39,987 nucleotides of DNA from NCBI GenBank assembly GCA_041484525.1, contig JBGPHT010000063.1, forward strand, positions 1 to 39,987, in the 5' to 3' direction. Shown piece after piece: positions 15,766-25,025 of the stretch. Both the position numbers and the translations under genes were made by a program. The notes under the pieces are model-generated. The model was not told the DNA's origin and ran no database searches. It was given only the letters and a program-made list of their open reading frames with translations. This DNA is from JBGPHT01 sp041484525 (GTDB taxonomy: Bacteria > Acidobacteriota > Terriglobia > Bryobacterales > Bryobacteraceae). Within the stretch, counting starts at the first letter, position 1. Each line of letters opens with the position of its first letter.

Positions 15766-18585
15766 GTGAAATATTTGTTTATCGTTGCGATCTCATTCGT
15801 AGCAACGGCCGGCATTGTTTTGGGACAGGAGACTGTCAACTACGCCAGCATCAGCGGACGGGTGACGGATCCATCGGGCGGTGTGGTTACCAACGCGCAA
15901 GTGGTCGCGCGACAAAGCGCCACCAACTTAAGCAGCACGGTGTTGACCGATTCGGAGGGACGCTTTCGGTTTCCTTACTTGAGAATCGGGACCTATGAGA
16001 TCACGGTGCACAAGGAAGGATTCGCGGAGCTTAAACGCTCGCTGACGCTCAGCATCGGGTCGGCGTTCGAGCTGCCTGTTACTCTCTCGGTGGCGTCGGA
16101 GGAGACCAGCGTCACGGTGATAGGTGAGACAGCTATGCTCGAAGGGGCGCGCAGCCAGATCGCGGGCACGGTGTCGCAAACCGAGATCCGGAGCCTGCCG
16201 CTCAACGGACGCAATTTCCTGGACCTGGCGCTGCTTGTGCCGGGCGTGTCACCAACGAACACGGCGAGTAATCAGCTTTTCGCCGAGACATCCGCCGTTC
16301 CGGGGCAAGGCATCTCGGTCGGCAGCCAGCGCAACTTCTCGAACAACTTCATCGTGGACGGTCTTTCCGCTAATGACGATGCTGCCGGCCTCAGCGGCAT
16401 CTTCTACGGCATGGACGTAGTGCAGGAATTTCAGGTAGTCACGTCAGGAGGGCAGGCTGAGTTTGGGCGCGCGCTCGGCGGCTATCTCAACATGGTCACG
16501 AAGAGCGGCACTAACTCGATGCACGGCGACCTATACGGTTACTTTCGCAACCAGCGCTTCAACGCGGCCAACCCACTCTCGCGCACCGTACTTCCGTTGA
16601 CGCAGTCGCAATACGGCGCCAGCTTGGACGGGCCCATCCAGCGCGACCGGGCTTTCTATTTCGCCAACTTCGAGCAGCGCGTGCTGAACCAATCCGGGCT
16701 GGTTACTATCGCGCCCGCCGACGTGGCTACCATCAACGCGCGGCTTGCGGCCTCCGGCTTTCAAGGCCCGCGGATTGCGGCCGGCCTCTACCCCAATCCG
16801 GTTCACAACATCAACCTGCTGGGCAAGACGGATCACCAGTTCAGCGCGAGGGATCAGTTCAGCGTGCGCTATAGTCTCTACGACGTCCACAGCCACAACT
16901 CGCGCGGCGCCGGCGCGTTGAACGCGCCCAGCGCTTCGGCAGGACTGGACAACACCGATCAGACCATCGCCGCCAGCAACGTCGCGACGCTCTCGCCGCG
17001 GACGGTGAATGAAACGCGGGGACAGTTCACGCACAGCGGCCTCGCGGCGGCGCCCACAGACTCCGCCGGACCAGCGGTCAGCATCTCGGGCGTGGCGACT
17101 TTCGGTACGCTATCCGGATCACCCACAGGGCGCCTCAACAATCTCTACGAAGTCGTGGACAACCTCTCGCACCAAGCGGGGGCGCACGCCTTCCGCGTGG
17201 GCATGGACTTCCTGTATAACGATTCCAAGATCACCTATCCGCGATCCAATCGCGGCAGCTACTCTTTTTCCTCGATGGCCAACTTCCTGACGGGGGTCTA
17301 TAACAACAACACTGGCTTTACTCAGACCTTCGGTACATCGGTGGTTTCCCAGACCAATCCCAACGTCGGCTTCTACGCGCAGGATGAGTGGAAGGTCAGT
17401 CCGCGCCTGACTCTGAACGCGGGGTTGCGCTACGATCTGCAATTTCTGGAAACGATTTCCACGGACAAGAACAATGTGTCGCCGCGACTGGGTTTCGCCT
17501 GGTCGCCGTTCCAATCCAGGCGCACCGTGGTCCGCGGCGGGTTCGGGCTATTCTACGACCGCGTACCGCTTCGCGCGCTCGCCAATGCGCTGCTCTCGGC
17601 GAAAAACACAACCGATCTCAACAACCTGAGCCAGATCAGCGTGAGTTTTTCTCCCACGCAAACGGGAGCGCCGGTGTTTCCGAACATATTGAGCAGCGCG
17701 GTGCAGTCGCTGGCGCCGGTGAATCTCACGACCATGGATCGAGGGATGCAGAATGCCTATTCGGAGCAGGGGAGCTTCGAGATCGAGCACCAGCTTGCCG
17801 GACACAGCACCTTGAGCGCCGGCTTCCAGCACTTGCGCGGGCTGCACCTGATCGTCTCGGTGAATCAGAATGTGCCTACGTGTGTAGCCGCGGGGAGTAA
17901 CAACGGATGCCGCCCCAATCCGAACTACGCGAACAATAGCCGTTACTCTTCGATGGCGGATTCGAGTTACAACGCCTTGCACATCTCATTTGTGCAAAGG
18001 CCTGTGCGGTGGGGTTCCTATCGCATTTCGTACTCGTATTCGAAGGCGCTGGACAATGTAGGCGAATTCTTCTTCAGCTCACCTATCGATCCGTACAACA
18101 TCTGGCAGGACTACGGACGGTCGGATGACGACCAGCGGCACCGCCTCGTGTTCCACGGCAGCATCCATACTTCGATGGCAGGGGCCAAGACGTCGTGGGA
18201 ACGGATCAGTCACGGCTTTGAGTTGAGCGGCATGCTGCAATATTACTCGGCGCTGCCGTTCAACATTTCGGCGGGCACTACCACGGTGCAGGGCACCACC
18301 GCGCGGCCGACGGTGAACGGAGCGTTCGTCGGCCGCAATGCCGGAACAGGTTTCGATTTTTTCAACCTGAATGCGCGGCTCAGCCGTAACTTTCGGGTCA
18401 CGGAGCGCCTGCGGCTCGAGGGAATGGTGGAAGGATTCAATCTGACGAACCGTGTCAACGGCGTGACGCTGAACGGGAACTTCGGCGCCGGAACGTACCC
18501 CACCAATCCATCGGCGACCTTCCGGCAGATCAACGCGGTAGGCGATCCGAGGTCGGCACAATTGGCATTGCGGGTCACGTTCTGA
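15766..18585 (+). CDS. TonB-dependent receptor 2, Oar-like with carboxypeptidase-regulatory domain
   Basis: The start is taken as GTG 15766, giving a 939-residue protein with a good signal peptide (MKYLFIVAISFVATAGIVLGQ) and an AAAGAGG Shine-Dalgarno. An upstream in-frame GTG at 15721 would add a non-signal peptide and is rejected. The regulatory beta-sandwich spans about 27-110 (ISGRVTDPSGGVVTNAQVVA, DSEGRFRFPYLRIGTYEITV). The plug has 'IRSLPLNGRNFLDLALLVPG', 'FIVDGLSANDD' and 'VQEFQVVTSGGQAEFGRALG'. The barrel ends in Phe (LALRVTF). It sits between the Cys-rich protein and an S10 carboxypeptidase, a context that would fit uptake of a metal complex or a peptide-like ligand. Confidence 0.93.
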   Translation: MKYLFIVAISFVATAGIVLGQETVNYASISGRVTDPSGGVVTNAQVVARQSATNLSSTVLTDSEGRFRFPYLRIGTYEITVHKEGFAELKRSLTLSIGSAFELPVTLSVASEETSVTVIGETAMLEGARSQIAGTVSQTEIRSLPLNGRNFLDLALLVPGVSPTNTASNQLFAETSAVPGQGISVGSQRNFSNNFIVDGLSANDDAAGLSGIFYGMDVVQEFQVVTSGGQAEFGRALGGYLNMVTKSGTNSMHGDLYGYFRNQRFNAANPLSRTVLPLTQSQYGASLDGPIQRDRAFYFANFEQRVLNQSGLVTIAPADVATINARLAASGFQGPRIAAGLYPNPVHNINLLGKTDHQFSARDQFSVRYSLYDVHSHNSRGAGALNAPSASAGLDNTDQTIAASNVATLSPRTVNETRGQFTHSGLAAAPTDSAGPAVSISGVATFGTLSGSPTGRLNNLYEVVDNLSHQAGAHAFRVGMDFLYNDSKITYPRSNRGSYSFSSMANFLTGVYNNNTGFTQTFGTSVVSQTNPNVGFYAQDEWKVSPRLTLNAGLRYDLQFLETISTDKNNVSPRLGFAWSPFQSRRTVVRGGFGLFYDRVPLRALANALLSAKNTTDLNNLSQISVSFSPTQTGAPVFPNILSSAVQSLAPVNLTTMDRGMQNAYSEQGSFEIEHQLAGHSTLSAGFQHLRGLHLIVSVNQNVPTCVAAGSNNGCRPNPNYANNSRYSSMADSSYNALHISFVQRPVRWGSYRISYSYSKALDNVGEFFFSSPIDPYNIWQDYGRSDDDQRHRLVFHGSIHTSMAGAKTSWERISHGFELSGMLQYYSALPFNISAGTTTVQGTTARPTVNGAFVGRNAGTGFDFFNLNARLSRNFRVTERLRLEGMVEGFNLTNRVNGVTLNGNFGAGTYPTNPSATFRQINAVGDPRSAQLALRVTF

Positions 18586-18598
18586 GTATGATTGACGA

Positions 18599-20170
18599 AT
18601 GCGATCGATTGCTCCTCTTCTCTTACTATCGCTGCTCGTAGCACAGCCACGGACGGCGCAGGCACAGGGCCGGGCGGCCCAGCAGACAGCTCCCCAGACG
18701 CCAGCGACACAAGGCGGTCGCGGCCGCGGAGGTGTAGCCGGTCCGGGGCCCGCCGTGGGAGGGGAAGTAGATGAGACGCCGGTGGTCACCAAGCACACCA
18801 TCAACGTCGATGGCAAGACTCTCAACTACACGGCGACGGTGGCGCAGATGCCGCTCAAGGACGCCGCCGGCGAAACCGAAGCGCACATCTTTTATATGGC
18901 GTACACGCTCGACGGCAGCGATGCTTCCAAACGGCCAGTGACGTTCTGCTTCAACGGCGGGCCGGGCTCGGCATCGATGTGGGTGCACATGGGCGGGATG
19001 GGGCCGCGCAGTCCCAAGCTACAGCCCAACGGCGGCATGCCGCAGCCACCCTATCAGATGAAAGACAACCAGGACACGTGGCTCGACCAGACGGACCTGG
19101 TGTTCATCGATCCGGTGGGCACGGGTTACAGCCGCGCCAAGACGGTAGAAGTGGCGCGACGCATGAACGGCGTGCAGGGCGACATCCAATCGGTGGGCGA
19201 GTTCATGCGGATGTACGTCGTGCGGAACAACCGCGAGCTGTCGCCGCTGTTCATCGCGGGTGAGAGTTATGGAACCTTCCGCGCGGCCGGCCTGGCGGGC
19301 TACCTGATCGACAGGGGCATCGCGTTCAACGGCGTGGTGCTGATCGGAACGACGCTGAACCTGGAAACTATCTGGAGCCGCAGCGACGACCTGGTCTACG
19401 AGCTCGAGCTGCCGACTTATGCAGCCGACGCCTGGTATCACAAGAAGGTCGCGGCGGACCTGCAGCGCAAGGATCTGAAATCGTTCCTGAAAGAGGCGGA
19501 GGGCTTTGCCACGGGCGAATACGCCGCCGCGCTCTCGAAGGGCGATCAACTCTCGGCAGCCGACCGCAAGATGACGATCGACAAGTTGGTGCGGTACACC
19601 GGCCTCGACGCGCACTATCTGGACGAGACTAACCTCCGGTTCGACGTACAGCATTTCACGCGGCAGTTACTGCGCGACCGGCAGCTATCCATTGGGCGGT
19701 ACGACGGTCGGCTGACCTCGCCGGCGCCGCTGAACGTGGGAGAGACTGGGGAGGGCGATCCGTCGAGTACGCTGATCACGCCGCCGTTTACGGCAATCCT
19801 GACTAACTACCTGCGGTCCGAGTTGGCGTGGAAGACGGACATGTATTACTACCCCAGCGGCGGCGTCCAGCCCTGGGACTACGGGGTGCAGAACGGCTTC
19901 GGCGACACGACCAGCATGCTGCGGAATGCCATGACGAAGAACCCCTATATGAAGGTCATGATTGCCGCGGGTTACTTCGACCTGGCGACGCCATACTACG
20001 CGGTGGAGCACACGTTCAATCACATGGGTCTGCATCCGGAGATGCATAAGAGGATTACGTGGGATTACTACCAGGCGGGGCACATGCTGTACATCGACAG
20101 CGATTCGCATGCGAAGTTGAAGAAGGATTTTGCGGAGTTTGTGTCGAGCGCACTGCCGAAGGCGGAGTGA
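18599..20170 (+). CDS. Exported serine carboxypeptidase, peptidase family S10
   Basis: The 523-residue protein has a Sec signal peptide (MRSIAPLLLLSLLVAQPRTAQAQ), then a Gln/Pro/Gly/Arg-rich linker (about 24-55). The S10 hallmarks are all present: the oxyanion segment FNGGPGSASMW (118-128), the nucleophile in GESYG (Ser223), Asp461 in AAGYFDLATPY and His495 in QAGHMLY, a complete Ser-Asp-His triad. Family members remove C-terminal residues from peptides at acid pH. The ATG is only 13 bases after the receptor 2 stop codon, so the two are likely one transcript; trimming of peptides brought in by the receptor is a reasonable guess. It converges on the MFS gene with a 4-base gap and no terminator in between. 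Confidence 0.93.
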   Translation: MRSIAPLLLLSLLVAQPRTAQAQGRAAQQTAPQTPATQGGRGRGGVAGPGPAVGGEVDETPVVTKHTINVDGKTLNYTATVAQMPLKDAAGETEAHIFYMAYTLDGSDASKRPVTFCFNGGPGSASMWVHMGGMGPRSPKLQPNGGMPQPPYQMKDNQDTWLDQTDLVFIDPVGTGYSRAKTVEVARRMNGVQGDIQSVGEFMRMYVVRNNRELSPLFIAGESYGTFRAAGLAGYLIDRGIAFNGVVLIGTTLNLETIWSRSDDLVYELELPTYAADAWYHKKVAADLQRKDLKSFLKEAEGFATGEYAAALSKGDQLSAADRKMTIDKLVRYTGLDAHYLDETNLRFDVQHFTRQLLRDRQLSIGRYDGRLTSPAPLNVGETGEGDPSSTLITPPFTAILTNYLRSELAWKTDMYYYPSGGVQPWDYGVQNGFGDTTSMLRNAMTKNPYMKVMIAAGYFDLATPYYAVEHTFNHMGLHPEMHKRITWDYYQAGHMLYIDSDSHAKLKKDFAEFVSSALPKAE

Positions 20171-20174
20171 CGAT

Positions 20175-21350
20175 TTACTGAGGCGATTCGGCGAGCGGGT
20201 TGCGCAGGCGGAAGAAGAACGCGGCAGCGGCGAATTGCATCGCCATCCCGAAGATCACCAGGACCGGCAACGATAGGCCGTAGAGCCAGCCCATAACGGC
20301 GCTGCCTAGGAACCAGGCGATGCCGTAGACTCCGTTGAATGCGCCGAACGCGGTGCCGCGCTTGTTCATCGAAACCACCTGCGCGATACCGGAACGAAGG
20401 CAGGCATCTTGCGCGCCCAATCCCGTGGCCCAGCAGGCCATGCTGGCGATGGCTCCCGCTTCACCGCCGAGAAAGCCCAGCGGTAAAGCGGCCAACGACA
20501 CCAGCAGGCCTAGCGACAACACCACGATTCCGAAGCGATCAAAGAGGCGTCCGAAGATGAGCGCGGTCAGGCCATTGACGCCCATCGCGCCGGCATACAG
20601 TAAAGGGATCACGGCCGGTTTTACGACCTGCGTTTTCTGGAAATGGAAGGCGAGCAGGGGGAAGTCCACGAAGCCGCAGGCCAGCAGGGCTGCCGCGCCG
20701 ACGTACATCCAATAGATGTGGGGAAGCGTCTGCTGTTCGGATTGGCGCGGCGCACGCGTACCGGCCTGCGGATACAGCAGACGCGCCACCAGCAATGCGA
20801 TCAGCGCGCCGGCCGCAGGGATTCCCAGGCGCAGAAACGCGGGACCGAAGTGCTGGTATTGCGCCACAGCCATCGCCATCAGCAAGGGACCGATCATGGC
20901 GCCGGTCTGGTCCATGGCGGCGTGCACTCCGAATCCCCAGCCATGGCCGATCTTGCTGGTGGCCTCGGAAAGCAGGACGTCGCGCGCGGGTCCACGGAGG
21001 CTCTTGCCGGTGCGCTCCGCGACTACCAGCAATGCCGCGGCTTGCCAACTGCCGGCAAAAGCCATGGCCGGGACCACCACCAGGTTCAGGACATATCCAA
21101 AAATGGCAAAGCCCCAGTAGGCGCGCGTGCGATCGATCAAGCGGCCCGAAAAATATCGGAGGCTGGCGCCGATCATCTCACCAAGACCGGAGATGATGCC
21201 TACCTCGAAGGCGTTCGCGCCGAGGTCCTTCAAGAACGGGCCGACTATGCTATACGCGCCCTCATAGGTCATGTCGGCGAACAGACTGACTACTCCGAGA
21301 CAGACGATGAAGCGGAGAGCGTAAGACCGTTCCTGTGGCGTGGCGGTCAC
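20175..21350 (-). CDS. MFS transporter
   Basis: The 391-residue protein is almost wholly hydrophobic, with about 12 membrane helices. Motif A-like loops are seen after helix 2 (FSGRLIDRTRAYWGF) and after helix 8 (IFGRLFDRFGIVV), the internal repeat of the major facilitator superfamily. 'FADMTYEGAYSIVGPFLKDLG' at the N-terminus is typical of a subgroup of uncharacterised bacterial permeases. The substrate is unknown. It is the last gene of the minus-strand run TldD, TldE, GDT1, MFS, 18 bases after the GDT1 stop. Confidence 0.88.
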   Translation of the reverse strand: MTATPQERSYALRFIVCLGVVSLFADMTYEGAYSIVGPFLKDLGANAFEVGIISGLGEMIGASLRYFSGRLIDRTRAYWGFAIFGYVLNLVVVPAMAFAGSWQAAALLVVAERTGKSLRGPARDVLLSEATSKIGHGWGFGVHAAMDQTGAMIGPLLMAMAVAQYQHFGPAFLRLGIPAAGALIALLVARLLYPQAGTRAPRQSEQQTLPHIYWMYVGAAALLACGFVDFPLLAFHFQKTQVVKPAVIPLLYAGAMGVNGLTALIFGRLFDRFGIVVLSLGLLVSLAALPLGFLGGEAGAIASMACWATGLGAQDACLRSGIAQVVSMNKRGTAFGAFNGVYGIAWFLGSAVMGWLYGLSLPVLVIFGMAMQFAAAAFFFRLRNPLAESPQ

Positions 21351-21368
21351 ATTCCGTACTCCGTGAAT

Positions 21369-21986
21369 CTAGTTACCGATGCCAAGTAGGATACCCGGAA
21401 CGCTACGATCTTCTATCAGGACTTCCCCAACCGAGAGCATCCCAAGCACCAGCAGCAGGCCCACGGCAGCATACCGGATGGTCTTGGGAGCGAAGTGTTC
21501 CTGAATCCATTCGCGGACTCCGGCGCCGATCGACGCGGCCAGCGCGCCCTTGGTTACCATGGCGGCCACGGCGCCGGCCCAGACCAGCAACGGAGCGCCG
21601 AACCGCGCCGCCATCGTGGCCGCGGTGATCTGTCCGACGTCTCCCCATTCCGAAAAGAAGATGGCGGCGAACGACACCAGCGCCGCGCGCGAGGCGGGAT
21701 ACTCTTTCTTCGACTCCCGCTTATCCGGCTTCCGCCAAAGGGCGTAGGCGATAGCGAAGAAGTTGATGGTGGTGACGGCCGCCACGGCCAACGGCGGTAG
21801 CTTCGAAATCGCTTTACCCACCAGCACGGCCACTCCCATCTTGGCCATGAAAGCTACTGCCATGCCGCACAGAATGGGCACGGTGCGATAACGCGTGGCC
21901 AGCACACCAGTCGTGTAAAGCAGTTTGTCGCCGACGATCTCGGCGGCAAATACTGCACCATATGTCGCAAAGAAAATCGGGAGCAT
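21369..21986 (-). CDS. GDT1/TMEM165 (UPF0016) family cation transporter
   Basis: The 205-residue membrane protein has two repeated halves, each with the family signature: 'FAAEIVGDKLLYTTGVLA' near the N-terminus (E-x-x-G-D-K) and 'FFSEWGDVGQITAATMAAR' in the second half (E-W-G-D). Six to seven membrane helices are expected. Known members move Mn2+ or Ca2+ in exchange for H+. Its start is 7 bases after the TldE stop. The second signature has GDVGQ instead of the common GDK/RT/SQ, a mild departure. A manganese or calcium link to the metallopeptidase in the same operon is possible but unproven. Confidence 0.88.
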   Translation of the reverse strand: MLPIFFATYGAVFAAEIVGDKLLYTTGVLATRYRTVPILCGMAVAFMAKMGVAVLVGKAISKLPPLAVAAVTTINFFAIAYALWRKPDKRESKKEYPASRAALVSFAAIFFSEWGDVGQITAATMAARFGAPLLVWAGAVAAMVTKGALAASIGAGVREWIQEHFAPKTIRYAAVGLLLVLGMLSVGEVLIEDRSVPGILLGIGN

Positions 21987-21993
21987 AATCCAC

Positions 21994-23370
21994 CTAAATC
22001 GCGTCCGAAACCGACGGGAGAGGAAAATCTGTAGCTACCAGCGCGGGGGCGATCATCATGCCGCCCTCGAGACCGCGGACGCGCATCGCTGGGCCCAGCC
22101 GCTTGGTATTTTTGAGCAGCCGCACGGGGCTTTCGAGGAAGCGGAAGTTCATCACCGGGGTGGTGATTTTACCCTTCTCGATCAGGAACACGCCATCGCG
22201 CGTCAAGCCGGTCTGCTGCAGCGTCTGCGGATTGACGCCGCGAATGTACCAGAAGTGAGTGATGAGAAGCCCGCGATCCATTGACGCGATCAGGTCGTCG
22301 AGCGTCGCATCGCCGCCTTCCATGATAAGACTGCCGGCGCCCCCGAATCCGAAACCGCCACCGCCGCCGCCGCGGCCGCCACCACCTCCGCCGGGCGTCG
22401 GCTGCTTACCGGTTTTCGCGGCCCAATATCGATCGTAGGCGAGATTCGCGACGACACCTTTGTCGATCCAGGTGATGGCGCTGGTGGGGAGTAAGTCGCC
22501 GGTCCACGGCGAGGAGGGCTGCCGGGGATCGAACGGATCGGAGCGTAGCGTTACAAAATCGGGAAAGACTTTTTCGCCCAGCAGGGTACCGCCGCCGCGC
22601 TTGCTCAGGAAGTTGCGGCCTTCTTCCACGTTACGCGCGGAGAAGGCGCCGGCGATGAGGCGCACCAGATCGCCAGCGGCGGTGGGCTCCAGCACCACGG
22701 TGTAGTTGCCGGGTTCGAGCCGCTGCGGATTCTTCCAGCGGACGCACTTCTCGATGGCGGTGGCGGCGAGGCGCGCGCTGTCGATCTCGGAAAGGCGCAT
22801 CGACGGCTGGCCGGCCCAACCGGAGCTGGAGCCATCCGGCATGCGCACCGTGGTGGTCATCTGCGAGTCGCTCGAATTGTGATAGCCGAACAGGCCCGCC
22901 TTGTTGGCGATGGCGGTGATCCGGTGCGACCTTTCGATGAGGCCGGCCGCGACTTGTCTCTGCTTGAGTGCGGCGTCGATGACAGTCTTGACGTGCGGAA
23001 TCATCTCGGGCGCGCGGGCGAAGGCGGTGCGCTCATCGAAGTCGTTAGTGGCGGGAAATTTCTGCGGACCGACGGGTGGAAGCTTCTCGGGATTGGGCGG
23101 CGCGATGGCGGCGAGCTCTTCCGCCTTCTTCACGGCGGCCCGCAGGGACACGTCGTCGAGGTCGTTCACCCCCATGTCGCCGGTGCGGGCGTCGCGCGTC
23201 ACGGAGATGGCGACGTTGTGCCGGAGATTCAGCGATGCGGTGGTGATGCCGTTGTTGGCGAACCGTGTGTAGGCCTGCTCGGAGGCGGTGATGGTCACCT
23301 GGCATTCCGGGAAAGTCGAGAACCCAAGTACCTTCTGAGCGAGCTTCTGTGATTCGTCGCGTGTGAACAT
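21994..23370 (-). CDS. pmbA: TldE/PmbA-type subunit of the TldD/TldE protease
   Basis: The start ATG at 23368-23370 lies 5 bases after the TldD stop and gives 458 residues (MFTRDESQKLAQKVLGF...). Family features include 'AYTRFANNGITTASLNLRHNVAISV' near the N-terminus (seen as shorter pieces), 'SARNVEEGRNFLSKRGGGTLLGEKVF' and 'TRDGVFLIEKGKI'. There is no HExxxH, as expected for the non-catalytic partner. A Gly/Arg/Phe insert (GGGGGGRGGGGGGFGFGG) sits at 327-344, a type otherwise found in this window only in exported proteins, yet no signal peptide is visible. TldD and TldE form a heterodimer that degrades unstructured peptides and matures some modified peptides. Confidence 0.88.
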   Translation of the reverse strand: MFTRDESQKLAQKVLGFSTFPECQVTITASEQAYTRFANNGITTASLNLRHNVAISVTRDARTGDMGVNDLDDVSLRAAVKKAEELAAIAPPNPEKLPPVGPQKFPATNDFDERTAFARAPEMIPHVKTVIDAALKQRQVAAGLIERSHRITAIANKAGLFGYHNSSDSQMTTTVRMPDGSSSGWAGQPSMRLSEIDSARLAATAIEKCVRWKNPQRLEPGNYTVVLEPTAAGDLVRLIAGAFSARNVEEGRNFLSKRGGGTLLGEKVFPDFVTLRSDPFDPRQPSSPWTGDLLPTSAITWIDKGVVANLAYDRYWAAKTGKQPTPGGGGGGRGGGGGGFGFGGAGSLIMEGGDATLDDLIASMDRGLLITHFWYIRGVNPQTLQQTGLTRDGVFLIEKGKITTPVMNFRFLESPVRLLKNTKRLGPAMRVRGLEGGMMIAPALVATDFPLPSVSDAI

Positions 23371-23375
23371 TTGGA

Positions 23376-24938
23376 TTAGTCCGTAAGCAGAACGTTGACC
23401 TGGCGGAACCGCGTCGGCGAACAGCCGTGGCTGATCGAGTTGATCTGCGTGGGCTCGCCCTTGGCGTCTCCGGTGAGGCCGAACTGGCGCCAGTAGGCCG
23501 TCCCTGCCGTGCCGTCGCACGCCTGCCAGAAATCGGGAGTGCGTCCCTGATAGGCGACGCGCGAAATCATGCCGCGCTTCTTGCCGCCCTTGATTTCCCA
23601 AAACGCGTCGCCGCCGAACTGGAAGTTGTAGCGCTGTTGATCGATGGAATAATTGCCGGTGCCGTCGATCAGCACGCCGTCGTCGATTCCCGAAATCAGG
23701 CTGTCGAGCGTGGTGTCGCGCGGCCCCGCCTTCAGCCACACGTTGGGCATGCGCTGGAACGGGACCGTCGCCCAGGAGTCGGCCTGGCAACAGCCGTGCG
23801 ATTCCTTGTCGCCCATCAGGGACGCCTGTTCCCGGGTGGTCTGATAGTTGCGGAAAATGCCGCGGTCGATGATGGTGAACTGGGTGGCCTTGACGCCATC
23901 GTCGTCGTACCCGGTGGTGCCAAGGGCGCGCGGCGACGTGCGATCGCCCATGATGGTGACGTGCTCGCTCGCGATGCGCTTGCCGACCTTGTCGAGCGTG
24001 ATGTAGCTGGTGCCGGCGTAGTTGGCTTCGTAACCCAAGGCGCGATCGAGCTCCGCCGGATGCGCCACGCTTTCGTGAATCGTCAGGCACAGATGGCTGG
24101 GCATCAGGATCAGATCTTTCTTTCCGGGCCTGACCGCGGGGGCGCTGAGGTGCTCGAGAACTTCCTCGCGGATGCGCTGCGCATTCTCCTCGAGATTCAT
24201 TTCCGGCACGTACTCCCATCCCGCCGAAGCCTGCGTGGGGGCGTAACTGCGGCTGCGAGATATGCCGCTCTCGCGATCCACGGCGCTGGCGTTCACGTTG
24301 CCATAAATCTGCAGGATGAGTTGCTGGATGGATGAGCCTTCCGTGGACGCGAAGTACTTGTCCTCGCTGCGAAGACTCAGGGTCGCGGCACCGCTGAAAA
24401 CTCGCGTGTTCTTCTTGACCTCCTCGGCGGCGCGCCGCAGAAGGTCCAGCTTCTCGGCCATGGGAATCGCGAACGGATCTTTTTCATGCGGCGTCTCCCA
24501 GCGGTCGCGATAGGCTTTGACGGCCGCGAGGACCACGGGTTTCGGCTGGATAGTGGCATTCGCTTTGGCGATGACGACCGCCTCGCCGGTGACGCGGGCG
24601 ATCTCCTCCGCGTTCACGACGGGCGAAGACGCAAAGCCCCAGGCGCCGTTCACGATCATGCGCACGCCAAACCCGAAGCTCGAATCCTCGGACACGTTCG
24701 GCACGGCCAGGGTGCGGCTGGTTCCGCGCTCGGGAGCAAGCCGCAGGCCGATGCGTTGGTCGCGCAGGCGGATGATGCGGATGTCGCCATACGTGGCCTT
24801 GAGCTTCCTGGCCTCGCGCAGCGCCACATCGCCCAGCTTCTCGAGTTCGGGGGAAGGCGTCTTGGAATCTTTCGGGGCCGCGAACAGGTTTCCAGCGGCG
24901 GCAGCGGACGCAGCGATGAAGTGCCGGCGAGTGAGCAT
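23376..24938 (-). CDS. tldD: TldD-type zinc metallopeptidase with Tat signal
   Basis: The 520-residue protein starts with a twin-arginine signal (TRRHFIAAS at 3-11, then an Ala-rich core and 'LFAAP'). The catalytic motif HESVAH is at 288-293, and Cys506 in ISHGCSP near the C-terminus fits the third zinc ligand of the family. Other family stretches are 'SFGFGVRMIVNGAWGFASS' (87-105), 'STEGSSIQQ' and 'GVLIDGTGNYSIDQQRYNF' (as separate pieces). Ordinary TldD is cytosolic, so a Tat signal is notable. It is the first gene of a four-gene minus-strand run with gaps of 5, 7 and 18 bases. Only 87 bases separate its start from the divergent DUF885 gene. Confidence 0.9.
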   Translation of the reverse strand: MLTRRHFIAASAAAAGNLFAAPKDSKTPSPELEKLGDVALREARKLKATYGDIRIIRLRDQRIGLRLAPERGTSRTLAVPNVSEDSSFGFGVRMIVNGAWGFASSPVVNAEEIARVTGEAVVIAKANATIQPKPVVLAAVKAYRDRWETPHEKDPFAIPMAEKLDLLRRAAEEVKKNTRVFSGAATLSLRSEDKYFASTEGSSIQQLILQIYGNVNASAVDRESGISRSRSYAPTQASAGWEYVPEMNLEENAQRIREEVLEHLSAPAVRPGKKDLILMPSHLCLTIHESVAHPAELDRALGYEANYAGTSYITLDKVGKRIASEHVTIMGDRTSPRALGTTGYDDDGVKATQFTIIDRGIFRNYQTTREQASLMGDKESHGCCQADSWATVPFQRMPNVWLKAGPRDTTLDSLISGIDDGVLIDGTGNYSIDQQRYNFQFGGDAFWEIKGGKKRGMISRVAYQGRTPDFWQACDGTAGTAYWRQFGLTGDAKGEPTQINSISHGCSPTRFRQVNVLLTD

Positions 24939-25025
24939 ATGGTTTTTTATTCTATCGGATCGATGGGGAATTGCGCTCTACTATCCATGGACGGACTTCG
25001 CGCCATCAAGGTACAATCACGCACG

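Noticed and set aside
21994..24219. A 741-codon frame that would fuse TldE to an upstream extension
   Set aside because: The part before 23370 overlaps tldD in another frame and is an Arg/His-rich shadow; the real start is the ATG at 23370, 5 bases after tldD.
24486..25025. Longer N-terminus for the DUF885 protein
   Set aside because: This part is antisense to tldD; the ATG at 25026 starts a clean signal peptide.
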